Position numbers and translations under genes: made by a program. The notes under the pieces are model-generated. The model was given only the letters and a program-made list of their open reading frames with translations. It was not told the DNA's origin and did not search any database. From Nitrospirota bacterium (lineage in GTDB: Bacteria > Nitrospirota > Nitrospiria > Nitrospirales > UBA8639), in contig QIMB01000228.1 in the NCBI GenBank assembly GCA_003233615.1, forward strand, positions 1 through 9,834: DNA of 9,834 nt, written 5' to 3'. Shown here in pieces: positions 1 through 7,041 of this stretch. Each line of letters starts with the position of its first letter. The first letter of the stretch is position 1.

Positions 1-161
1 ACTTTCATCCCCCAATTATTCCAAATTGGAAGGAATGAGATTTGGTAGAAGCCTATTCTGCAGGAAAGAGGACGCGGGTTAGATTTGGCTTACCGTGCTT
101 GCTAGCCTGAAATATGGAAATGTTAGATGAGAGGAGTAATCGCCAAATCATGCATGAATAT

Positions 162-247
162 TGGTGCCGAAGGCGGGATTTGAACCCGCACACCCGTGAA
201 GGCGCCAGAACCTGAATCTGGTGCGTCTGCCATTCCGCCACTTCGGC
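162..247 (-). tRNA. tRNA-Leu (anticodon CAG)
   Basis: Decodes CUG leucine codons. On the minus strand the 7-bp acceptor stem GCCGAAG pairs with CTTCGGC, followed by discriminator A and a genome-encoded CCA (complement of 162-164). The anticodon stem CCAGA/TCTGG encloses the loop TTCAGGT, giving anticodon CAG. A long variable arm follows (a class II tRNA, as expected for Leu), and the T arm contains GGGTTCAAATCCC. The length of 86 nt including CCA is normal for tRNA-Leu. It has its own promoter (259-287) and lies downstream of the helicase-like gene on the same strand, with no obvious terminator between them. Confidence 0.97.
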
Positions 248-258
248 ACGTGGAGGAG

Positions 259-287
259 ATTATCGTCTTTTATGGAAAATCGGTCAA
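259..287 (-). promoter_or_regulatory. Promoter of tRNA-Leu, sigma70 type
   Basis: Read on the minus strand, TTGACC (complement of 282-287) and GATAAT (complement of 259-264) are separated by exactly 17 bases. Both hexamers match the -35/-10 consensus at 5 of 6 positions. The -10 ends 11 bases before the mature tRNA 5' end, so the transcript would carry only a few extra 5' bases. Confidence 0.75.
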
Positions 288-341
288 GTGAATGCGACGC
301 CTATGATCATGCTGGATGCATGCTTCCGCAGCTCTCACAGG

Positions 342-1844
342 TCATCCAACGGTCGTGGGTTGTGCGGGGGAACTGAGGGTTGTTCCCAAGAATGTGTGCG
401 GCCATCGAGTTTGAGAGGGGTGATCTCCTTGAATCAGATCGTTGGTGTCACCACTCAGAATGATGCGTTCTCGAATCAGGCCGCTGGCGGCAAGGAGTAG
501 TGGGGTAGGGATGCGGGGGGCGTCGTCTACGATGAGCAGGTCATACGGGACTTTTCGAAAGAGGGGATCTGTCAAAATACGACCTGGGGTGGTGGCCATG
601 ATTCGTTTGTTTTGCGCAAAGGCTTGCCTATTCGTCCGTTCTCCTGCGTTGAGCATTTCCCGGATTTTTTTGGTGCCACCTAACCGTTTAATTTCCTCTT
701 TGAGTACATCATATTCCGGTCGCAAATCTTTCGGAATGGTCGCTTCGGGAATGAGTTCTTTGATACGTACTTGGGCGATCTCGACTTCTCTCATGAGCTC
801 CTGGATTTTGCCTTCGTAGATCACGCGGTATTCAGCCAGGGTTTCCACGTTTTTCCCGGCGAACTGCATGCCCATTCGTTTCCAAATCGGCAAGGCTTCA
901 TAGTCCGCCAAAATTGTGTCGATCCCCTTTATCTTGTTTTGCCAGTTACTGACTTCCGTGAGCAGGCGCCATTCTAAGAGCTTCACTTCATTGAGATCTT
1001 TTTGTTTATCGCGTTTATAAGCCAAGATAGGTGTGAGCTCACGAAATCGATCATATTTTTTTCGCAAGGTGATCTTATTCGCGTTGGCCCTGGCATAAAA
1101 TTGAAACATCTGGGCTTCAAACCCCAGTTCGTGTAGGGGCATGGTGGCCGCTTCTTGGGTGAGCGGTAATTCATAGCGACAGAGTAAGCTACGATGGGGA
1201 AGGGCGGCCATCTTTAATGCATGTGCAGTCGCACCGGTTAACGCATCGATGGTTTCATGATCAGGTGCGACTAACAGGATGCGTTTGTTTTTCCGGACTT
1301 GATCGACGATGAGGGTGGTCAGCTTTGCCCATCGCGTGGACCGGTCATCGCCCCACATCATCGAGAGGACTGTAGGGGGAATTTTATCCCGAGCCTGGCC
1401 TACATCCGATGCTGGAGATGGGTGTAGCCACGGTACAAGCCGTTCGGCCGGTCCGAGTGTAAAGGAGTCGGGTTTCGTGGCCATGTCGGATAGCCGTGCG
1501 GCGCCAGTTTCTAAAAAACCAGCGGTATCGGGAATGAGCGTGCAATGCTCAAGCGTACGGCCAACATGGTCAAATGTTTGGATGATGAGTGCGCCATTGA
1601 GCCATCCAAGGATGTAGCCTTCTGTAGCTTCCATGTCGTTTCCCGGCAAGAGCGTCATGGGGATATCAGTGACAATTTTTGTCTCTGGCAAGAGTTTGCA
1701 GCTATACAGATGGAGTGAACCTGCTTTGCCGAGATGGGACGCTTGTGGAATATCTACGGGAGCATCGTACCCTTGGCTCATCGCGACTTCGCGTTCATCA
1801 AGAAGTTTGGATGATGATTGTATGAGTAGTTCGTCGAGTTTCAT
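342..1844 (-). CDS. SF1 helicase-like protein lacking the P-loop and second RecA domain
   Basis: 500-residue cytosolic protein with no signal peptide or membrane segment. It resembles the first RecA domain of UPF1/Dna2-like superfamily 1 helicases: a strand like motif Ia at 188-195 (RILLVAPD), a Walker B-like strand at 434-443 (YDLLIVDDAP, where the family usually has DEAS/DEAQ), and a motif III-like strand at 461-467 (IILSGDT). Where the Walker A loop GxxGxGKT should lie (about 164-178) the sequence reads WGDDRSTRWAKLTTL, so the glycines and the GK[ST] are gone. Residues ~255-400 form a charged, probably coiled-coil insertion. The protein ends about 35 residues after motif III, so motifs IV-VI and the second RecA domain are absent. 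The N-terminal ~150 residues are unrecognised. It follows the secreted-protein gene by 7 bases, so the two are probably cotranscribed. No strong ribosome site is seen. Assignment to the helicase fold is inference; catalytic activity looks unlikely. Confidence 0.85.
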   Translation of the reverse strand: MKLDELLIQSSSKLLDEREVAMSQGYDAPVDIPQASHLGKAGSLHLYSCKLLPETKIVTDIPMTLLPGNDMEATEGYILGWLNGALIIQTFDHVGRTLEHCTLIPDTAGFLETGAARLSDMATKPDSFTLGPAERLVPWLHPSPASDVGQARDKIPPTVLSMMWGDDRSTRWAKLTTLIVDQVRKNKRILLVAPDHETIDALTGATAHALKMAALPHRSLLCRYELPLTQEAATMPLHELGFEAQMFQFYARANANKITLRKKYDRFRELTPILAYKRDKQKDLNEVKLLEWRLLTEVSNWQNKIKGIDTILADYEALPIWKRMGMQFAGKNVETLAEYRVIYEGKIQELMREVEIAQVRIKELIPEATIPKDLRPEYDVLKEEIKRLGGTKKIREMLNAGERTNRQAFAQNKRIMATTPGRILTDPLFRKVPYDLLIVDDAPRIPTPLLLAASGLIRERIILSGDTNDLIQGDHPSQTRWPHTFLGTTLSSPAQPTTVG

Positions 1845-1851
1845 GTCTGTA

Positions 1852-2331
1852 TCAAGGTAGGGGATTGCCGGCGCTGGTTTCCAGTATGTCTTTAAGACAG
1901 AGGGCTAAGCATCCCAGTCCACCGGTGAGCGGGGTCCGGTCCGTCTGACAGCCACGATTGTTCGCACATTGAACCAGGCCTGGTAGCTTGGGATCAAGCG
2001 GGAGGCGTTCCAACAGAAAGAGGGTGAGACGTCCGGTTTTGTTGGTAGACAGAAGCGCAAGGCGTTCTCGTTGATCGTTTTCAAATATGACCGCTTGTGG
2101 GGCAGGAGCCACAAATGGGCGGGCAACCGAGAGCCCTGTGAGCGGGATCGTTTGGATAATGAGGTTCTCCGGTGGTGAAATTGAGCGATTACTAAATCGA
2201 AGGTTAAGATCTGTAAAGGGTTCGGGTCCTGAGTCGGGAGGAACACCTTCTTGGTTGGCGAGGGTGACGGGTGGGGACATGACAGACAACAGGAGCACGA
2301 ACAATCGCAATAATTTCTGTGAATCCCTCAT
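1852..2331 (-). CDS. Secreted four-cysteine protein of unknown function
   Basis: 159 residues. The N terminus has a signal peptide pattern: a basic n-region (MRDSQKLLR), a hydrophobic core (LFVLLLSVM) and a probable signal peptidase I site after TLA near residue 25, so export to the periplasm is likely. There is no lipobox. The mature part is Pro-rich at first, and the C-terminal third has four cysteines (122, 128, 141, 145) that could form two disulfides or bind a metal. I recognise no family. It is the first gene of a likely two-gene minus-strand unit with the helicase-like protein and is divergent from rplI. The start is the first ATG giving an intact signal peptide; no clear Shine-Dalgarno precedes it. 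Confidence 0.75.
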   Translation of the reverse strand: MRDSQKLLRLFVLLLSVMSPPVTLANQEGVPPDSGPEPFTDLNLRFSNRSISPPENLIIQTIPLTGLSVARPFVAPAPQAVIFENDQRERLALLSTNKTGRLTLFLLERLPLDPKLPGLVQCANNRGCQTDRTPLTGGLGCLALCLKDILETSAGNPLP

Positions 2332-2342
2332 GCTTGAAGACG

Positions 2343-2375
2343 CCTATTAATACGTATAAATAGGTACATATTTAT
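2343..2375. repeat. Two overlapping inverted repeats in the divergent intergenic region
   Basis: Positions 2343-2364 form a near-perfect 22-bp palindrome (CCTATTAATACGTATAAATAGG; 10 of 11 base pairs match). Overlapping it, ATAAATA (2356-2362) and TATTTAT (2369-2375) form a second inverted repeat with a 6-base spacer. The arrangement lies 12-44 bases upstream of the secreted-protein ATG, where an operator or promoter would be expected. The DNA is AT-rich, so chance is possible. No regulator can be named. Confidence 0.45.
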
Positions 2376-2510
2376 CGCTGTCTTCTAAGTATACTTGATC
2401 TTATGTCTATCCTGGAAATAGTCCAAATTGTTTTGGTGTTTGATGATGAATTTCTGAACCTGTAGAGTCTGTCTTTTGATGAGACGGATGAAAGTAACGT
2501 GGCCATTCAA

Positions 2511-2539
2511 TTGACTTTTTCCCCTTTCGGTCTTAAGAT
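2511..2539 (+). promoter_or_regulatory. Promoter of the rplI-glyA-nrdR unit
   Basis: TTGACT (2511-2516, 5 of 6 to the -35 consensus) and TAAGAT (2534-2539, 4 of 6 to the -10 consensus) are separated by 17 bases. The predicted transcription start is near 2546, leaving a leader of about 30 bases that carries the AAGGAG ribosome site at 2561-2566. Confidence 0.65.
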
Positions 2540-2574
2540 GGTTCCCTTATTCGCTAGGCTAAGGAGACGTATCT

Positions 2575-3090
2575 ATGAAGGTGATTCTACAGGAAAACGT
2601 TGAGGGTTTGGGGTATTTGGGTGATGTGTTAACGGTGGCAGATGGCTATGCCAGAAATTATCTATTGCCACGTAAAAAAGCCGTCTTTGCGGAAGCACGG
2701 CAGGTCAAATTACTGCAACATCTGAAACGGCAAATTGACCAGAAGGCGAAGAAAGAACTCGATGCCTTAGGTGATATCGGCAAGCAAATGTCTAACGTGT
2801 CGTTGAGCTTTGAAGTCCAAACCGGGAAAGATGATAAATTGTTTGGCTCCGTGACCTCAAAGGATATTGCCGAGCAACTCGCAGCGCAGGGTATGACCGT
2901 GGACCGACGCAAAATACAGCTCGACCATCCGTTGAAAGAATTGGGTACATTCCCTGTACCCATTAAGCTTCACCGGGATGTGGTCGCAAAAATTCAAGTC
3001 ACGCTTGTCAAACAGGCTGGAGAAGAACCTGTGGCCGAAGAGCCTGTCGCCAGTGAAGAAGCCCCAGTCGAATCGACGGAAACCGCATAA
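2575..3090 (+). CDS. rplI: Large-subunit ribosomal protein bL9
   Basis: Binds 23S rRNA near the L1 stalk base and helps maintain reading-frame fidelity. 171 residues. The N-terminal RNA-binding domain (about 1-50) contains the family signature GLGYLGDVLTVADGYARNYL at 11-30. A long charged connecting helix (about 41-75) leads to the C-terminal domain (about 76-148) with KLFGSVT at 88-94. After residue 148, roughly where the E. coli protein ends, there is an extra acidic, Pro/Ala-rich tail (149-171) that begins with a tandem EEPVA repeat (150-154, 155-159). The start is well supported by AAGGAG at 2561-2566, eight bases before the ATG. glyA begins 3 bases after the stop, so translation may be coupled. 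No rpsF, rpsR or dnaB is seen beside it in this window, although these are common rplI neighbours. Confidence 0.97.
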   Translation: MKVILQENVEGLGYLGDVLTVADGYARNYLLPRKKAVFAEARQVKLLQHLKRQIDQKAKKELDALGDIGKQMSNVSLSFEVQTGKDDKLFGSVTSKDIAEQLAAQGMTVDRRKIQLDHPLKELGTFPVPIKLHRDVVAKIQVTLVKQAGEEPVAEEPVASEEAPVESTETA

Positions 3091-3093
3091 CCC

Positions 3094-4356
3094 ATGCGTC
3101 ATTCAGTCGGGACGTTGAAAGCTATTCGCGACACCGATTATGAGGTGTACGCCGCTATTCGGTCTGAAGAAAAGCGGCAGCGGGAAAATCTGGTGCTCAT
3201 CGCATCAGAAAATTATGCAAGTCCTGCCGTGTTGGGCGCCCAAGGTTGCCTCATGACTAATAAATATGCGGAAGGGTATCCTCGCAAGCGGTATTACGGT
3301 GGATGTCAGCACGTGGATACGGTTGAAGAGCTGGCAATTGCTCGTGCCAAGGAACTTTTTGGCTGTGAGCATGTCAATGTCCAACCCCATTCAGGGTCGC
3401 AAGCCAATATGGCCGCGTACCTCTCTGTGTTAAAAGCGGGTGATACGATCATGGGGATGGACCTCGCGCATGGTGGTCATCTGACCCATGGGAGCCGCGT
3501 CAGTTTTTCAGGTAAACTTTTCCAAGCGTTCACCTATGGTCTTGATCGAAATACCTTAACTATTGATTATGATGCCCTTGAACGGCAAGCCAAAGAAGTC
3601 CGGCCTCGGATGTTGGTAGCCGGGGCCAGTGCCTATTCGAGGATTCTCGATTTCCCTCGCTTTCAAGCTATCGCCAAATCAGTGGGTGCGTATTTGTTGG
3701 TGGATATTGCCCATATTGCAGGATTCGTTGCGACCGGGCTTCATCCCAGTCCGGTTCCCTATGCAGATTTTGTGACGACCACGACACATAAAACCTTGCG
3801 TGGACCACGCTCGGGAATGATCATGTGTAAAGAAGAGCATGCGAAAGCTGTCGATAAAATTATTTTTCCAGGAATTCAGGGTGGACCATTGATGCATGTC
3901 GTTGCTGCTAAGGCTGTGGCATTTAAAGAAGCCTTGGCTCCAGGGTTTACGACGTATCAAAAACAAGTATTGGCTAATGCGAACGTGTTGGCGAATGGCT
4001 TTGTGGAACGAGGTTATCAAGTGGTGTCCGGTGGAACTGACACGCACCTCTTTCTGTTGAATTTGAATTCTCGGAATGTTACTGGCAAAGAGGCTGAAGC
4101 GGCGTTGAATGCTTCCGGCATTGTTGTGAATAAAAATGCGGTGCCCTTTGATGAGAAGCCACCGGCAGTAGCCAGTGGAATTCGAATTGGCACACCAACT
4201 GTTTCAACGCGTGGGATGCGAGAAGCTGAGATGGAGCAAATTGTGGCATGGTCCGATGATGTCATCCAGCATGCACATGATGCCGCACTTCACAAACGTA
4301 TCTTACGAGAAGTCAAAAATATGTGCGCACGTTTTCCTATCTTTCATCCTTACTAA
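3094..4356 (+). CDS. glyA: Serine hydroxymethyltransferase
   Basis: PLP enzyme that interconverts serine plus tetrahydrofolate with glycine plus 5,10-methylene-tetrahydrofolate, supplying one-carbon units for purine, thymidylate and methionine synthesis in the cytosol. Its 420 residues match the usual bacterial length. Visible family motifs are ENLVLIASEN (31-40), NKYAEGYPRKRYYGG (56-70), VDIAHIAGFVATG (203-215, with the Asp that contacts the PLP pyridine nitrogen and its His neighbour) and TTTTHKTLRGPRSG (228-241), in which Lys233 forms the PLP Schiff base. All expected catalytic regions are intact. The ATG follows the rplI stop by 3 bases with no separate strong ribosome site (GGAAACCGC lies at the rplI end), which suggests coupling to rplI. 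nrdR follows after a 43-base gap. Confidence 0.98.
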   Translation: MRHSVGTLKAIRDTDYEVYAAIRSEEKRQRENLVLIASENYASPAVLGAQGCLMTNKYAEGYPRKRYYGGCQHVDTVEELAIARAKELFGCEHVNVQPHSGSQANMAAYLSVLKAGDTIMGMDLAHGGHLTHGSRVSFSGKLFQAFTYGLDRNTLTIDYDALERQAKEVRPRMLVAGASAYSRILDFPRFQAIAKSVGAYLLVDIAHIAGFVATGLHPSPVPYADFVTTTTHKTLRGPRSGMIMCKEEHAKAVDKIIFPGIQGGPLMHVVAAKAVAFKEALAPGFTTYQKQVLANANVLANGFVERGYQVVSGGTDTHLFLLNLNSRNVTGKEAEAALNASGIVVNKNAVPFDEKPPAVASGIRIGTPTVSTRGMREAEMEQIVAWSDDVIQHAHDAALHKRILREVKNMCARFPIFHPY

Positions 4357-4399
4357 ATTCTTCTTCAATCATTCCTTCCAACCCTATGGATGCGCCTCC

Positions 4400-4867
4400 G
4401 TGAAATGTCCGTTCTGTGACAAACTCGAGGATAAAGTGATTGACTCGCGGACTGCGCGAGAAGGCGAAGTCATTCGCCGTCGCCGTGAATGTTTGAGCTG
4501 TAAACGGCGGTTTACGACGTATGAACGTATTGAAGAAAACTTGCCGATGGTGGTCAAGAAAGATAATCGCCGGGAGCCGTTTGACCGGGCAAAGATTTTA
4601 GCAGGCCTCAAGAAGGCGTGTGAAAAACGGCCTGTCAGTATCGGTGCGTTGGGTGGGGCGGTGGATCGGATTGAAAAACGGATTCAAGATTTAGGGGAAA
4701 CCGAAGTGCCTAGCCGTACGGTTGGTGAAGAAGTGATGCGGGCCTTGCAAGAACTCGATTCCGTGGCATATGTGCGATTTGCGTCGGTGTACCGTGAATT
4801 TAAGGATATCGACCAATTCATGGATACAATCCGAGCCTTAACGCATCATGATCCAGGTCGTTCATAG
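4400..4867 (+). CDS. nrdR: Transcriptional repressor NrdR
   Basis: Zinc-ribbon/ATP-cone repressor of ribonucleotide reductase genes that senses nucleotide state. 155 residues, the usual length. Zinc ligands are Cys3 and Cys6 (CPFC) and Cys31 and Cys34 (CLSC). The DNA-binding signature DSRTAREGEVIRRRRECLSC spans 15-34, followed by RFTTYERIE. The ATP-cone domain spans about 49-139 (VVKKDNRREPFDRAKILAGL at 51-70). The start is GTG at 4400, chosen because it places MKCPFC at the N terminus as in other NrdR proteins. The frame stays open upstream into glyA, but that extension is not homologous. No clear Shine-Dalgarno precedes the GTG. It probably shares the rplI-glyA transcript. No NrdR box was recognised in this window, so the targets lie elsewhere. 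Confidence 0.96.
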   Translation: MKCPFCDKLEDKVIDSRTAREGEVIRRRRECLSCKRRFTTYERIEENLPMVVKKDNRREPFDRAKILAGLKKACEKRPVSIGALGGAVDRIEKRIQDLGETEVPSRTVGEEVMRALQELDSVAYVRFASVYREFKDIDQFMDTIRALTHHDPGRS

Positions 4868-5072
4868 GTGCTTGTCCGAGATTAGCGATCATCACGATGG
4901 TGTGCTGGTTTGGGTCAGATTTTTTGATCGCTTGAGGCGAATAGTGGTGTCTATTGAACGAAAAGGATCGAAACATCTGGTCAAATCTATCGCAACCGCA
5001 GTAGATCAGTTTAAACTTGGACAGGTTCCTCGTTCGGTAGGTCTTGGCATTGATCCCATGGCATGTGCTTGA
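4848..5072 (+). CDS. Doubtful small ORF downstream of nrdR
   Basis: Potential 74-residue protein whose ATG overlaps the nrdR end by 20 bases. Codon choice looks compatible with coding, and the sequence mixes hydrophobic strands with basic residues (for example RIVVSIERKGSKHLVKSIA), but I recognise no domain and there is no ribosome site. The opposite strand is also open over the same interval (89 codons), so this may be chance or a gene remnant. It is the only candidate in the ~300 bases between nrdR and the kinase gene. Confidence 0.25.
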   Translation: MIQVVHRCLSEISDHHDGVLVWVRFFDRLRRIVVSIERKGSKHLVKSIATAVDQFKLGQVPRSVGLGIDPMACA

Positions 5073-5174
5073 GTAGCGGTCGACCAACGCTCTTCTTTTC
5101 TCAATAACCGAAAAATCCTACGACATCCTCCAAAAATATTTTTCTAGCCTGTTCACTTTTACGCGTGTGTATTC
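4868..5174. other. Intergenic region between nrdR and the kinase gene
   Basis: 307 bases with no convincing gene. It holds the doubtful ORF above, a perfect 8-bp inverted repeat AGCGATCA (4884-4891) / TGATCGCT (4925-4932) with 33 bases between the arms, and a 12-bp AT palindrome AAAAATATTTTT (5132-5143) about 30 bases before the kinase start. No rho-independent terminator (GC stem plus T-run) and no good sigma70 promoter was found, although the kinase pair must be transcribed from somewhere here or by read-through from nrdR. Confidence 0.5.
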
Positions 5175-6320
5175 ATGCCACCTCTCAAATCTTCAAAGGC
5201 CACCAAACGTACAACTCCTCCTCGAAAGCAGGCACGTAGTCGAACCTCAAAAGGTGTGACCACAAGCCGTGTGGCAATCATTGGAGCTGGACACGGAGGC
5301 ACCGCCCTCATGGAAATTTTTGTGGAAGATCCTTTAGTGACTGTGGTAGGTGTTGCAGAAATCCGACCAATGACACGGGGAGTACGGCTTGCGAAAAAGT
5401 TAGGCATTCCTGTTGTGCGTCGCTATCAAGATCTCTTGAAAATGAAAGATGTTGATCTGATCATTGACGTAACGGGTAATCCAGAGGTGGAGCAAGAGCT
5501 CTTGGAGGTGCAAGCGCCACATTTAGCACTGGTGGGTGGGGCAAGTGCCAAATTTATGTGGCAACTCATTGAGGCTCGGATTCATGCCTCCGTGGAAATT
5601 GAACGCACGCTGACCCGGTATCAATCGCTCTTTCGCCTGTATGTAAAGGAAGAGGCTGAAGGGGCTGTGGATGAAGAGCGTACACGCATTGCCTGTGAGA
5701 TTCATGATGGGTTAGTTCAAACTTTGGTGGGTGTCAATCTTAAGATGGAACGCGTGCGGGAACTCGTATCCGAGGATCCCGACAAAGGGTTGACCATGAT
5801 GAACCAAACCAAGGGGGAGTTGAAGCATGCGATTCAGGAAGCGCGAGAGGTTGTGTATAATCTCCGTCCAGGGCAATACGATCACTTAGCACTTATCCCG
5901 GCATTATCAAATTATCTGACGTCGTATAAACGGGAACATCGGATTCAAACAACCTTTGAGGGAAAAGGCGACGAATCTCAGCTTGGCTCCAAGGCCAAAG
6001 TGTTTGTGTTTCGCATGGTGCAAGAAGCCTTGAGCAATGTCGTCAAGCATGCCAATGCGACAAAGGTGGCTGTGAAGGTTCACCTCAAGAAGGATCTGTT
6101 AGAGGTCAAGGTCTCGGATAATGGGCAGGGATTTGATGTGCAAAAAGAAACGCACAATCCAGAAAAGTGGGATCATTTTGGAGTGAGAAGTATGAAGGAA
6201 CGTGCACGGATGTTGGGGGGCGACGTCCAGTGGGTGTCAAAGCCTCGAACCGGGGCGACGGTGAACATTACCGTCCCACTTGCCGCAAAGGAGAAGATCA
6301 GTTATGGCTCAAAAAACTAA
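5175..6320 (+). CDS. Rossmann-domain/HisKA_3 hybrid sensor histidine kinase
   Basis: 381-residue cytosolic kinase with no membrane segment. After a basic, disordered N terminus (1-30) comes a dinucleotide-binding Rossmann domain (about 31-125). Its VAIIGAGHGGTA (33-44) carries GxGxxG (Gly37, Gly39, Gly42), Glu62 lies at the end of the second strand (the usual NAD-selecting acidic position), and LIIDVTGNPEV (95-105) resembles the N domains of oxidoreductases of the DapB/GFO type. A helical linker (125-165) leads to a HisKA_3 dimerisation domain with phosphoacceptor His177 in RIACEIHDGLVQ (171-182). The HATPase domain has an N box MVQEALSNVVKHA (281-293), a G1 box DNGQGF (315-320), HFGVRSMKERA (334-344) and GATVNITVP (360-368). 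All catalytic elements look intact. The regulator gene overlaps its 3' end by 17 bases, so the two form an operon. NAD(H) sensing is inference; no catalytic dehydrogenase domain is present. Confidence 0.93.
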   Translation: MPPLKSSKATKRTTPPRKQARSRTSKGVTTSRVAIIGAGHGGTALMEIFVEDPLVTVVGVAEIRPMTRGVRLAKKLGIPVVRRYQDLLKMKDVDLIIDVTGNPEVEQELLEVQAPHLALVGGASAKFMWQLIEARIHASVEIERTLTRYQSLFRLYVKEEAEGAVDEERTRIACEIHDGLVQTLVGVNLKMERVRELVSEDPDKGLTMMNQTKGELKHAIQEAREVVYNLRPGQYDHLALIPALSNYLTSYKREHRIQTTFEGKGDESQLGSKAKVFVFRMVQEALSNVVKHANATKVAVKVHLKKDLLEVKVSDNGQGFDVQKETHNPEKWDHFGVRSMKERARMLGGDVQWVSKPRTGATVNITVPLAAKEKISYGSKN

Positions 6321-6984
6321 AGTCTTGATTGTTGATGATCATCGTGTGGTGCGAGAAGGGCTCTCGGCAATTCTTGAAACGAAGGATGACATCCAAGTCG
6401 TCGGAGAAGCCAAAGATGGCGGAGAAGCCGTCGAACAGGCTCGAGTCTTGTTGCCAGATGTCATTCTCATGGATGTCAGTATGCCGGGGATGACAGGGAT
6501 CGAAGCCACACGCATTATCAAGCGCGAGTTCCCGCATATTGGGGTGGTGGCACTCACCATGTACGAGGAGCAGCAATATATTTTTGATCTGGTGCGGGCC
6601 GGGGCGACGGGTTATCTCCTCAAAGATTGTGATTCAGCGCAAATCATTGCCGCGATTCGGACTGTTGCGAAAGGAGAGTCGCTCATTCATCCATCCGTCG
6701 CGAGTAAGCTGTTGGCAGAATTCTCATTGCTCTCTGAAAACAAAGGGAAAAAACGGGGGATCTTAGAACATGATCTCACAGAACGGGAAATCACCGTGTT
6801 GCAATTGGTCGCTGACGGCAAAACGAACAAGGAAATTGCCAATGTGCTGGATCTGAGCGAGAAAACCGTCAAAAATCATGTTCGGAATATTTTTCATAAA
6901 CTCCATGCTTATGATCGAACCCAAGCCGCCATTCTGGCCATTCGCAAAGGCATCATCGAACTCGACCCCGGCAAACGCGATTGA
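6304..6984 (+). CDS. NarL/LuxR-family response regulator
   Basis: 226-residue DNA-binding regulator, the evident partner of the upstream kinase. The receiver domain (about 5-122) has Asp11/Asp12, phosphoacceptor Asp57 in LMDVSMPG (55-62), Thr85 and Lys107 in GYLLKD (103-108), all as expected for an active receiver. The linker (123-155) leads to a LuxR-type helix-turn-helix domain (about 157-215) with LTEREITVLQLVADGKTNKE (158-177) and the recognition helix region SEKTVKNHVRNIFHKL (185-200). The start is ATG at 6304, preceded by AAAGGAG (6287-6293) ten bases upstream inside the kinase gene. An in-frame TTG at 6280 would bury that ribosome site and is less likely. The 17-base overlap suggests translational coupling. 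Targets cannot be inferred from this window. Confidence 0.97.
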   Translation: MAQKTKVLIVDDHRVVREGLSAILETKDDIQVVGEAKDGGEAVEQARVLLPDVILMDVSMPGMTGIEATRIIKREFPHIGVVALTMYEEQQYIFDLVRAGATGYLLKDCDSAQIIAAIRTVAKGESLIHPSVASKLLAEFSLLSENKGKKRGILEHDLTEREITVLQLVADGKTNKEIANVLDLSEKTVKNHVRNIFHKLHAYDRTQAAILAIRKGIIELDPGKRD

Positions 6985-7041
6985 GGTGAGCAGATTCTTG
7001 TGGGCAAACTTGAATAGGCCAGATACGGGGAAGGCGAAGGT

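Noticed and set aside
19..31. Small inverted repeat TTCCAA-A-TTGGAA near the left edge, considered as a terminator for tRNA-Leu
   Set aside because: The stem is short and AT-rich, there is no T-run on the minus strand, and it lies about 130 bases from the tRNA end.
442..1860. Several plus-strand open frames of 60-125 codons opposite the helicase-like gene
   Set aside because: They are low-complexity Ser/Arg-rich antisense shadows without ribosome sites or recognisable domains.
4175..4399. In-frame N-terminal extension of nrdR giving a 230-residue protein
   Set aside because: It overlaps glyA in another frame, and NrdR proteins begin at the CPFC zinc ribbon; the GTG at 4400 gives the normal length.
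6280..6303. TTG start adding 8 residues to the response regulator
   Set aside because: The AAAGGAG ribosome site (6287-6293) lies inside this extension and is well placed for the ATG at 6304.
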